Translations under genes and position numbers: made by a program
NCBI GenBank assembly: GCA_964654995.1
Contig: CAZZKF010000002.1
Location: 57,361-121,360 of the forward strand
From: CAZZKF01 sp964654995
GTDB lineage: Bacteria > Pseudomonadota > Alphaproteobacteria > CAZZKF01
DNA: 64,000 nt
Direction: 5' to 3'
Shown here: piece by piece, positions 7,516 through 15,665 of the stretch
Layout: each line of letters starts with the position of its first letter
Numbering within the stretch: the stretch's first letter is position 1
Notes under the pieces: generated by a model
Databases searched by the model: none
Told to the model about the DNA's origin: nothing
The model's input: the letters and a program-made list of their open reading frames with translations, nothing else

Positions 7516-10332
7516 CTACTTCTTCGTTTCCAACTGTTTGAGCAGCGCCCGGGCATCCTTGGCGCTTTCGAAATCCTTGCCCATGTTGAGGATGTCCTGA
7601 AGCTCACGCCGGGCATCCTGGATGCGCCCGTTCTGGTTCAGCGCGACCGCGAAATGATAGCGGATTTCAGGTGAGGTCGGGGCCATTGCCGCCGCCCGGC
7701 GCAAAAGGTCGAGCCCGCGGGTCTTGTCCCCCGAGGCCAGCACCGCCCACCCCAGCGTATCGGTGACTTCGGACGAATTGGGCGCCAGCGCATAGGCCTT
7801 TTCGGCGGTCGGCACCGCCTTGTCGCTGCCCACCCGCTGGTAAAGCCAGGCAAGGTTGTTGAGCACCACCACCCGATTGGCCGGATCATCCTGCTCGAGA
7901 CGTTCGTATTGGGCGATGGCGTCGGCGAAACGCTCGGTATCCAGATAGGCGCCAGCCAGAACATGGCGAATGGCGATGTCCTTTGGATTGCTGTCCACCC
8001 AGGCCTTGAGCCCCGCCAGCGCCTGATCGACATCGCCCAACGCCCTTCGTGCCCGGTACAGCCGCACCGCCAAAGCCGAACTTGCCCCCTTCTTCTGGGC
8101 CTCGCCATAGGCGGCAAGCGCCTCCGCCGGCTGGTCCTGGCGCATATGAATGTCGCCCACCAGCATATCGATGGCCGCATCCTCGGGATATTTCGTGCGC
8201 ATGTCCTGAGCCAGCGACATCGCCGTGTCCAGATTGCCCTCCTGAGTCTCGAGCGCGATCAGGGATTCCAGAGCCGGGCGAAAATCGGCATTCTCTGCCA
8301 GCGCCCGGCGAAACGCCCGGCGGGCGCCCTCGGCATCGGAGGACGCCGCCAGTGCCCGTCCCAGCAGATTATGGGCCTGCGGTGACCGCGGCAGCCGATC
8401 AGCCAGCTTGCGGAAGGTGGCCACCGCACTGTCGATATCCTTGGCCGCCAGCTGAGCCCGGCCCAGGGCCTCAAGAACGCGCGGCGCATCAGGATGCTTG
8501 AGCGCCAATTCGCTGGCCGCGGCGAGGGCCCGGTCGGCATTCTTGCTGACCAGATATAGGGCAATCAGCCGCAATCCCGGCTCGATGTTCTCAGGATCGG
8601 CGTTGATCGCTTTTTCCAGCCACTGCACCGCTTCCTCAGAATTGTTGGCACCGCGTTCCAGTTCGGCCAGGGCCATCATGGCGCCGACATTCTTGGGATC
8701 AGTCTTGAGAATCTTCCGGTATTGGCGGCGAGCGGCGTCCGGGTTCCCCTGGCGCAGGTCGATCTGGGCCAGGTTCATCATGGCCGGGTAATAATCTGAC
8801 CGCAGCTTGAGAGCCCGTTCGAACGCGCGGCGGGCTTTTTCAAGGGCCCCCATGCCGAGATAGGCGGCGCCGACGAGATTGGCCGCCAGGGGATTTTCCG
8901 GAGACCTGCGTTCCAGATCCTCGGCGGCCTTGAGCGCTTTCGGGAAATCGCGTTTGCGGAGCTCGACGAGGGCCAGAAGCACTGCCGCCTGTCCGACCTC
9001 GGGATCCAGTTCAACGGCGGTTTCGAGATTCGAGATCGCGCCTTCCGGATCACCGCCGGCCAATTTGCTCAGCGCAAGCTGGGTGCGAATCGACGCTGCT
9101 TCGGGATTGGCCGAAGCGGCGCGCTCGAAATACTCGGTGGCCTTGGCATAATCGCCAGATCCCATATAGGCGGCGCCGAGAAGCGCCAGCCCCTTGGCAT
9201 CGGCACCTGCGCCTTCGGCCAGGGGCCGCAGGATTTTTACCGCTTCGTCAAATTCGCTCTGGCGGATCAGCGCCGCACCCAGAAGGCGGCGCGCCGTCAC
9301 ATGTTGCGGAACTGCCTGGACAAACCGGCCAAGATTGGCGCGGGCCTGTTCGAAATGTCCCAAGGCATAATGAATAACGCCGCGCAGATAGACGTTCGGC
9401 AGATAGTTCTCAAGGACCTTGCCGGCCTTCTGCAAGGTTTCGTTGGCCTCCTCGAACTGGCGCTTCTTGGCCAGCCGCAGAGCCTCGAAATGAATGGCCA
9501 GCGGGTGCGACGGAGCGATCTCCCGGATTGAATCGATATCCTTTTGCGCCTCTTCGTCGCGATCGAGATCGATCAGCGACGCCGCCCGCCCCAGAAGCGC
9601 CGCCAGATTGCGCGGCTGGACCTCCAGCGCCGAGGTAAACAGGCTGACCGCCCGCTCACCGTCGCCGCGAAGCCGCGCCAGCTCGCCCTTGAGCACCAGC
9701 CCATTGGCAAACTGCGGCGAGATCTCAAGCGCCTTGTCGAGCTCGGCTTCGGCTTCCTTCAGCTTGCCGGTCTGGGCATAGATCCGGGCCAGACCGACCT
9801 TGGCCTGAAGTCCCTTGGGACGCAGCTCCTCGGCCTTCTCGAACGCCGCGCGGGCCTCGTCATACCGGCGTTTTCCAAGGTGAGCACGGCCCCGCATGAC
9901 ATAGGCGTCGGCCTGACCCTCGGGGTCGATGTCGGCGACATTGACCTCCTTGAGCACATCCTCGAATTTGCCCTGGAGCAGCAGCGCCTGGGCCAGTCGC
10001 AAGGTCACTGCGGTATCATCGAGACCGGATCGCCGGGCAGCCCGGAATTCCTTTTCCGCCGACGGGCCGTCACCGAGCTGCAGATAAACCTCGCCGAGCA
10101 GAAAGCGGGCGTCGACATTTCCAGGATCGGCCTGCAGGGCATTCTTCAGCTCGATGACGGCGGCTTTCAGTTCGCCCTTGGAGACGTATTCGCGCGCATC
10201 CTTCAAATAATCGATGGCATCGCCGGGACTGGGCTTGGCCTGAACGGCGCTCACCGCCAGGGACAGCACCATGGCCGTGACCAGCGGCACCACCCGAACG
10301 TGCCGCAGAATCCTGATCAAAAAGCTGCTCAT
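7516..10332 (-). CDS. Giant TPR-repeat secreted protein, PrsT-like paralogue
   Basis: A protein of 938 residues made almost entirely of tetratricopeptide repeats after an N-terminal signal peptide (hydrophobic 16-30, likely cleavage after AVQA, residue 32). There is no lipobox cysteine, unlike the second TPR protein at 18276-21107, with which it shares length and an opening of the form ...L.DA...V..GEL.AAVIELKNALQ.DP.N.DARFLLGEVY. That opening is typical of the XrtA/PEP-CTERM system TPR protein family (TIGR02917). ATG 10332 is preferred over an upstream in-frame ATG at 10377, because GGGAGGGAAG lies just before it and the signal peptide begins there. It is probably periplasmic and scaffolds EPS assembly or export, as inferred from the locus. 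It is transcribed in the same direction as prsR and prsK. Confidence 0.9.
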   Translation of the reverse strand: MSSFLIRILRHVRVVPLVTAMVLSLAVSAVQAKPSPGDAIDYLKDAREYVSKGELKAAVIELKNALQADPGNVDARFLLGEVYLQLGDGPSAEKEFRAARRSGLDDTAVTLRLAQALLLQGKFEDVLKEVNVADIDPEGQADAYVMRGRAHLGKRRYDEARAAFEKAEELRPKGLQAKVGLARIYAQTGKLKEAEAELDKALEISPQFANGLVLKGELARLRGDGERAVSLFTSALEVQPRNLAALLGRAASLIDLDRDEEAQKDIDSIREIAPSHPLAIHFEALRLAKKRQFEEANETLQKAGKVLENYLPNVYLRGVIHYALGHFEQARANLGRFVQAVPQHVTARRLLGAALIRQSEFDEAVKILRPLAEGAGADAKGLALLGAAYMGSGDYAKATEYFERAASANPEAASIRTQLALSKLAGGDPEGAISNLETAVELDPEVGQAAVLLALVELRKRDFPKALKAAEDLERRSPENPLAANLVGAAYLGMGALEKARRAFERALKLRSDYYPAMMNLAQIDLRQGNPDAARRQYRKILKTDPKNVGAMMALAELERGANNSEEAVQWLEKAINADPENIEPGLRLIALYLVSKNADRALAAASELALKHPDAPRVLEALGRAQLAAKDIDSAVATFRKLADRLPRSPQAHNLLGRALAASSDAEGARRAFRRALAENADFRPALESLIALETQEGNLDTAMSLAQDMRTKYPEDAAIDMLVGDIHMRQDQPAEALAAYGEAQKKGASSALAVRLYRARRALGDVDQALAGLKAWVDSNPKDIAIRHVLAGAYLDTERFADAIAQYERLEQDDPANRVVVLNNLAWLYQRVGSDKAVPTAEKAYALAPNSSEVTDTLGWAVLASGDKTRGLDLLRRAAAMAPTSPEIRYHFAVALNQNGRIQDARRELQDILNMGKDFESAKDARALLKQLETKK

Positions 10333-10398
10333 TGTCTTCCCTCCCCTGCGAGCCCGGATCGTCGTCACCGAAAGCAAAGTATAGCCTGCCGACGCCCG

Positions 10399-11754
10399 CT
10401 ATGTCTTGAAATCGTACTGACGCAACAGATCGTAAAAGGTGGGGCGACTGATCCCCAACAACTTGGCTGCCTGCGACACATTGCCGTCTGCCTGCGCCAG
10501 CGCCCGCTGGATGGCGCGGCGATCGGCATCCTCGCGCACCTGTTTGAGGTTGAAAATCGGGGCCTCGCTTGCGACCTCATCGAGATCCAGATCGGCAGCG
10601 GTGATCCGCTTGCCGTCGCAAATGATGATCGCCCGCTTCATGCGGTTCTCCAGCTCCCGGACATTGCCGGTCCAGGCATGAGCCTCGATCGCCGCGATTG
10701 CATCGCTGGTAAAGCCGCGTACCGGCCGGGCGAGTTCACGACTGAAAAGATGCAGGAAGTGGTGGGCCAACAGCACCGCGTCGCCGGACCGGTCCTTGAG
10801 CGGCGGGATCTCGATGGAGATTTCGCTGAGACGATAATACAGATCCTCGCGAAAGGCTCCCGTCTTGATCTGTTCTTCGAGGTCCTGATGCGTGGCCGAG
10901 ACAACCCGGGTATCGACCGGAATTTCCTTGCGGCCGCCGACCCGCTCGATCACCCGCTCCTGCAGGAATCGCAATAACTTGACCTGAAGCGAAAGCGGCA
11001 GATCGCCGATTTCATCGAGAAACAATGTGCCCTTCTGCGCCAGTTCGATCTTGCCGATGGTCTGTTTGTGGGCACCGGTAAAGGCCCCCTTTTCGTGGCC
11101 GTAAAGCTCGCTTTCCAACAGATTCTCGGGAATTGCCGCGCAGTTGATGGCAATGAACGGACCGTTGCGGCGATCGCTCAGATCATGGATGGCCCGCGCC
11201 AGCAGCTCCTTGCCGGTGCCGCTCGCACCCTGCAGCAGCACCGTGATGTTGGCCCGTGCCACCTTCTCGACCATGGCGCAGACCTTGAGCATCTCGGGAC
11301 TGCCGGTGATCACCCCATTGAGCGGTGATTGCCGCCCGGCCAGCGCCAATGCGCGGTTTTCCTCTTCCAGCTCGGCCAGGTGAAAGGCGCGCTCGATGAT
11401 CAGGCCGAGAACGTCGTCGTTGATCGGCTTCTGGCAGAAATCATAGGCGCCGATGGCGATCGCCCGGAGCGCATGATCGCGCTCCTCATTGCCAGTGACG
11501 ACAATCACCTTGGTCATCGGGGCCAGCGCCAGGATTTCCTCTAGAAGCCGCAGCCCCTCGGTGGCGCCGTCGGGATCCGGCGGCAGGCCGAGATCGATGG
11601 TCACGACCTTGGGATTATGGGCACGCAATTCGTCGATCGCCGACTCCCGATCCTCGGCAATCACCACCTCGTACGCCTCGAAACTCCAGCGCAGCTGTCG
11701 CTGCAAGCCGGGATCGTCCTCGACGATCAACAATGCCTTGCGCTCATCCCCCAT
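10399..11754 (-). CDS. prsR: PEP-CTERM-box sigma-54-dependent response regulator PrsR
   Basis: An NtrC-class activator of 451 residues. It has a receiver domain with the acidic pocket (VEDD) and phosphoacceptor Asp54 in IDLGLP, then a central AAA+ domain with Walker A (GASGTGKE), the sigma-54 contact loop GAFTGA and Walker B (LFLDEIGD). A C-terminal Fis-type helix-turn-helix (NVSQAAKLLGISRPTFYDLL) completes it. The domain order and its pairing with a PrsK-type kinase 124 bp upstream identify the PEP-CTERM-box regulator (TIGR02915 family). Such regulators switch on PEP-CTERM genes with sigma-54. A sigma-54 promoter with two identical upstream boxes is present before the PEP-CTERM gene in this window (24291-24520), which is its most likely target. 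Confidence 0.95.
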   Translation of the reverse strand: MGDERKALLIVEDDPGLQRQLRWSFEAYEVVIAEDRESAIDELRAHNPKVVTIDLGLPPDPDGATEGLRLLEEILALAPMTKVIVVTGNEERDHALRAIAIGAYDFCQKPINDDVLGLIIERAFHLAELEEENRALALAGRQSPLNGVITGSPEMLKVCAMVEKVARANITVLLQGASGTGKELLARAIHDLSDRRNGPFIAINCAAIPENLLESELYGHEKGAFTGAHKQTIGKIELAQKGTLFLDEIGDLPLSLQVKLLRFLQERVIERVGGRKEIPVDTRVVSATHQDLEEQIKTGAFREDLYYRLSEISIEIPPLKDRSGDAVLLAHHFLHLFSRELARPVRGFTSDAIAAIEAHAWTGNVRELENRMKRAIIICDGKRITAADLDLDEVASEAPIFNLKQVREDADRRAIQRALAQADGNVSQAAKLLGISRPTFYDLLRQYDFKT

Positions 11755-11878
11755 GCCTCATCCCGATTTTGTCGTCGCTGTTCCCATGCCTTCTGGCGCG
11801 CGGTCTGTTCCGACCTCATTCGCTGAAACTATACCGAAACCCGGTCCTGGTCGTATCTCCGGGTCATTGACTCTGGTG
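11755..11878 (-). other. prsK-prsR intergenic spacer
   Basis: 124 bp separate the stop of prsK from the start of prsR. This is unusually long for an otherwise tight two-component pair and may hold a separate promoter for prsR, but I see no clear -35/-10 or -24/-12 element. Confidence 0.35.
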
Positions 11879-13957
11879 CTAGAGATTGACCTTCGACTCC
11901 TTAAGCAATGGCAAATGAACCGAAAGGATCGTTCCTTCCCGGGGCGCCGAATCGACATCGATCCGCCCGCCCAGCTCGGTGATCACCTGGCGGCTTTCGA
12001 AAGCGCCAATGCCGTAGCCGGTCTTCTTGGTGCTGCGAAACGGTCGAAACAACTGGTTGCGGATGAAATCCTGGTCCATGCCGGGACCGTCATCTTCGAT
12101 CTCGACCAGTGCCATATCGCCGTCGCGACGCGCCCGAACCTCGATCCGACCGCGACCGTCGACGGCATCAATGGCGTTCTGCACCAGGTGACCGAAAACC
12201 GTCGCCAGCCGATCCCCGTCGGCAGCCACCGGCAGGGCGCCGGCGTCACAGTCAAAGCGGAGATCGGCAACGTTGCCCGCCCGTTCATCGACGACCTGAC
12301 GCAGAATCGAGCTCAGATCAACCGTTTCCCGGGGAGCGGCATCTTCGCCGGCCTCATGCAGGCGTCCCAGCAGCCGGTTCATCTTGTCGACGGATTCGCG
12401 CACCGTGGTGATCATGTCCTTCTGAAACTCCGGATTGCCGGCATGACGCGACGCGTTCTTGATGAGCAGCGAAAGCTGGCTCACCAGATTCTTGATGTCG
12501 TGCAGGACAAAGGCAAAACGGCGGTTGAAGTCCTCGAACTGACGGGCCTCGGCGAGCGCCATCTGCGACGCCTGCTCGGCGAGATAGCTGGCCACCTGCC
12601 GGCCCACGGTTTTCAGCAGGTCACGGTCTTCCCAGTTGAGTTCGCGCGGCGCCCGCGGTTCGCTCAGCACCATGAAGCCGGTCAGCCGCCCACGGTGCAG
12701 GAGCGGGACGACAAGCCAGGCTCTGGGGATCCGGCTCAGCCACGCGGGCAGAACCAGACCATCATACACCTCGGGATCGCGTCCGTATTCCGCCAGATCG
12801 ATAATCCATTCACGCTCGGCCAAAAAACGAACCAGCGGCCCATCGACCGGCTCACGGGCCTCGATATCGTCGGGCATGTTCCAGGTCGCGGCCAGAGCAT
12901 AATGATCGGGGCCGCCGTGAAGCCACAGGCCGCCGGCCGGGCTGTCGGCAATATTGGCGATCGCCTCGATCACCCGCTGGCGCAGGTCGGCGGTATCATC
13001 GTCCGACGACACCGTCTTGATGAACCGCAGCCATTCCTCGCGATAGTCGTACTTGTAATGGAAGAAATGCTTGGCAATCAGCACCCGAAGCCGGGACCGG
13101 AAGCGCCCGGAAAACAGGGTGACGGCCAACAGGACCACCGCACCGAACAGAAAGCCGACCTGGAAAACCGTGCCCCACTGGCCGCCGATCTGGCGCAGAT
13201 AGAATCCCACCGTTGCCATCGCCAGCAGATAGATGCCGCTGGCCACCAGCGACGCGGTGTGGAACACCACCCGGCGGGAAACGAAGATCTCCAGCGACCA
13301 GGTCTTGTTGCGCGCCGCGGCGATGGCGATCAAGGGCATGACCAGAACCAGTGCGACGCCGCGGGCCTCGTACAAGCGGACATCGATGCTCTCAAGCAGC
13401 ACGGCATCGGCGTAAAGATAGAAGTCGAAGCCGAACAGGGCGGCGAGCGCGATGCACAGGAAGCGAATACGCCAGCGGTCGTTTAATTCCGTATTGCGAT
13501 AGAGGTTTTCGATCAGCACCCAGCCGGTAACCGCAATGATCAGCCGTGCAAACGTCCCGGCCAGCAGCATTTGCCTCTCAAACAGATCATCGCCCCGCAG
13601 CACCGCGGTGTAATCGAAGACGAGAACCGTGACGATACCGACCGCCAGCCCGCCAAACGCCAAGCGACGCAGATGTGGCCGGCCGGCCCGCTCCCAGTGC
13701 TGTCCGAGCAACGCGATGAGGAACGCCAGCCAGCCGCCGGAATGAACCACTTCCAGCGGGCGCCCGGTCAGAGCATACCCCCGGGCGACCGCGTAATTCG
13801 CTGCCACCGTGAACGACCAGATGGCGGTCGTGGCACAGGCGGCGATCAGCCAGATCCCGGGCCCCTTCTGGCGATGCCAGCCGACCAGCAACAGAGCCAG
13901 CAGCAAGGTGTAGGCCACGCCCGATGCCAGGTAGGTTGTAAACCCGATGGCATTCAC
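11879..13957 (-). CDS. prsK: XrtA/PEP-CTERM system histidine kinase PrsK
   Basis: A membrane histidine kinase of 692 residues. The N-terminal third (to about residue 290) carries eight or so hydrophobic helices. A GAF-like sensor region follows (about 310-465), then an H-box (FVLHDIKNLVSQ), an N-box (HLVQNAIDAV), and G-boxes DDGPGM and GYGIGAF of the HATPase domain. The HDIKN variant of the phosphoacceptor box, the multi-helix N-terminus and the cognate prsR gene downstream match the TIGR02916 PEP-CTERM kinase family. It senses an unknown envelope signal and phosphorylates PrsR. The start 22 bp after the sugar transferase gene places it in a co-directional run with epsB-like, prsR and the TPR gene. 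Confidence 0.94.
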   Translation of the reverse strand: MNAIGFTTYLASGVAYTLLLALLLVGWHRQKGPGIWLIAACATTAIWSFTVAANYAVARGYALTGRPLEVVHSGGWLAFLIALLGQHWERAGRPHLRRLAFGGLAVGIVTVLVFDYTAVLRGDDLFERQMLLAGTFARLIIAVTGWVLIENLYRNTELNDRWRIRFLCIALAALFGFDFYLYADAVLLESIDVRLYEARGVALVLVMPLIAIAAARNKTWSLEIFVSRRVVFHTASLVASGIYLLAMATVGFYLRQIGGQWGTVFQVGFLFGAVVLLAVTLFSGRFRSRLRVLIAKHFFHYKYDYREEWLRFIKTVSSDDDTADLRQRVIEAIANIADSPAGGLWLHGGPDHYALAATWNMPDDIEAREPVDGPLVRFLAEREWIIDLAEYGRDPEVYDGLVLPAWLSRIPRAWLVVPLLHRGRLTGFMVLSEPRAPRELNWEDRDLLKTVGRQVASYLAEQASQMALAEARQFEDFNRRFAFVLHDIKNLVSQLSLLIKNASRHAGNPEFQKDMITTVRESVDKMNRLLGRLHEAGEDAAPRETVDLSSILRQVVDERAGNVADLRFDCDAGALPVAADGDRLATVFGHLVQNAIDAVDGRGRIEVRARRDGDMALVEIEDDGPGMDQDFIRNQLFRPFRSTKKTGYGIGAFESRQVITELGGRIDVDSAPREGTILSVHLPLLKESKVNL

Positions 13958-13979
13958 CGCACCAACCCCTCGCGCACGC

Positions 13980-15368
13980 TCAACGTCCCCCTTCGGTAAA
14001 CAGGACCACCCGCGCGGTCTGAACCAGGACCAGGATATCCATGAACAACGTGCAGTTCTTCACGTAGTAGAGATCATACTGCAGTTTGCGCTTGGCATCT
14101 TCAATCGATGCCCCATAGGGATAATTGATCTGGGCCCAGCCGGTGATCCCCGGTTTGACGTAATGACGTTCCTGGTAATAGGGAATCTCGCGTGCCAACT
14201 GCTCGACGAAATAGGGCCGTTCGGGCCGCGGTCCGACGAAGCTCATGTCCCCTTTGAGAACATTGAAGATCTGTGGAAGCTCGTCCATTCGGGTGATTCG
14301 CAGGATCTGGCCAATCGGCGTGATCCGGGGATCGTTCTCCTGGGCCCATCGCGGCGTATCATCACTTTCGGCGTCGATTCGCATGCTCCGGAACTTGAGC
14401 AGCATGAATGGCTTGCCGTATTGACCGACGCGTTCCTGACGATAAAAAATCGGTCCGCGCGAGGTCAGCTTGACGGCCACGGCCGTAACGACCAAGACCG
14501 GCAGGCTGAAAATCAGCAGCCCCAGGCTGGCCGAGATATCGAACAGACGCTTGACCATGACGTCGAGCCGGCTGCCGGCAAAGCCGTCCGAATAGATCAG
14601 CCAGCTGGGATTGAGGGAATCGAGCTCGACCTGCCCGGTCTCGCGCTCCAGAAAGCTTGTAAAATCGGTGATCCGCAGACCGCGCAGCTTGCACTCCAGC
14701 AATGCCTCGACCGGCAGGGCCCCGCGTCGCTCCTCCATCGCCGTGACGATCTCATCGATCTGGTTGTCGAGCACATAATCAACCAGAGAGCCCAACTCCG
14801 AGCACGGTTGGGCATCCTCGATTTCGGTTTCCTCCGGTGACATCCGGACAAACCCGACGACCGAGAACTCGTGGGTCAGCCCATCGCGTTCGAGTTGATG
14901 CACGCGGCGCGCACGCGGACCGGCGCCGAGCACCAGAACCCGCTGCTTGAGGGCATTGACGTCGACCAGACGTGAAAAGGCGATGCGCGCGGCGAACAGA
15001 CCGACAAAGGCCAGCCCAAAGGAAATGACAAAGATGCTGCGCCAGGTGGATACCGCCGGATAGGCAAAGAATACGATTGACAGCAGGGGAAAGCCGAGGA
15101 GGAACACGAAAAACAGGCGCACGAACGAAATCTTGATATCCCGGCAGGCTTCGCGCCGGTACAGCCCGAGCGCGAACATGGACAGATAAATCGTCAGAAC
15201 AAAGGTCAGGGTTTCGGGCCAGCGCTCGACAAAGGACGGAGCCTCCATGCCCAGCATCGCATAGCGAATGGCGAAGCCGGCGGTATTGGCGGCATAGAGA
15301 AGGGCTACGTCCAAAACCCACAGGATCAGCACCGACTTCGGAATGTAGTGCTTGAAAAGTCTTATCAT
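13980..15368 (-). CDS. EpsB-type undecaprenyl-phosphate sugar transferase (XrtA-associated, TIGR03013-like)
   Basis: A polyisoprenyl-phosphate hexose-1-phosphate transferase of 462 residues. Four or five N-terminal helices are followed by a CoA-binding-like Rossmann segment (RVLVLGAGPRARRV), one further membrane helix (LGLLIFSLPVLVVTAVAV) and the C-terminal catalytic domain. That domain has the family motifs KRLFDI, FYRQERVGQ, KFRSMR, RMDELPQIFNVLKGDMSFVG and GPRPERPYF. It starts EPS synthesis by loading the first sugar-phosphate onto undecaprenyl phosphate in the inner membrane. The open frame extends to 15497, but I start at ATG 15368 because MIRLFKHYIPKSVLILW is the typical family N-terminus and the upstream stretch is not. 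It is just upstream of prsK and probably co-transcribed. Confidence 0.93.
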   Translation of the reverse strand: MIRLFKHYIPKSVLILWVLDVALLYAANTAGFAIRYAMLGMEAPSFVERWPETLTFVLTIYLSMFALGLYRREACRDIKISFVRLFFVFLLGFPLLSIVFFAYPAVSTWRSIFVISFGLAFVGLFAARIAFSRLVDVNALKQRVLVLGAGPRARRVHQLERDGLTHEFSVVGFVRMSPEETEIEDAQPCSELGSLVDYVLDNQIDEIVTAMEERRGALPVEALLECKLRGLRITDFTSFLERETGQVELDSLNPSWLIYSDGFAGSRLDVMVKRLFDISASLGLLIFSLPVLVVTAVAVKLTSRGPIFYRQERVGQYGKPFMLLKFRSMRIDAESDDTPRWAQENDPRITPIGQILRITRMDELPQIFNVLKGDMSFVGPRPERPYFVEQLAREIPYYQERHYVKPGITGWAQINYPYGASIEDAKRKLQYDLYYVKNCTLFMDILVLVQTARVVLFTEGGR

Positions 15369-15665
15369 GCTGCCGCCACGGTTTGACGCAGGCCCGGCCC
15401 CACTGACCGGCCTGTTCAAATTGAGTTGCCGGACCCGGGACTCGCCGGCCGCGAGCAAATCCTGCCCGACACGCACACCGCTCGGGCTCTCCCCCAAAAT
15501 GCGGCCACGATACTAGGGCGAGTCCGCCGGTAGCGCAATGTCAGCCCTGCCCTGTTGATTAGGGGCCTAATTAATTAATAATGAATTAAAGCACTACCTG
15601 TGACTAGAACATGAATATTAGATCAAGACATATCTATGTTGGCAGGTTCCAGGAATTTACTTGTA
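15369..15665. other. AT-rich intergenic region between RND exporter and EpsB-type gene
   Basis: Roughly 300 bp without a gene, between the 3' end of the RND exporter and the start of the sugar transferase. Bases 15557-15650 are strikingly AT-rich (TAATTAATTAATAATGAATT, palindromic TTAATTAA) compared with the rest of the window. This is the natural place for the promoter of the leftward epsB-like/prsK/prsR run. I see no confident -24/-12 or -35/-10 pair and no copy of the PrsR-type box found at 24371 and 24503. Confidence 0.5.

Noticed and set aside
11489..13486. A 665-codon plus-strand frame opposite prsK and the start of prsR
   Set aside because: It spans two well-supported genes on the other strand and its translation is rich in His, Gln and Arg without any motif, typical of a shadow frame.
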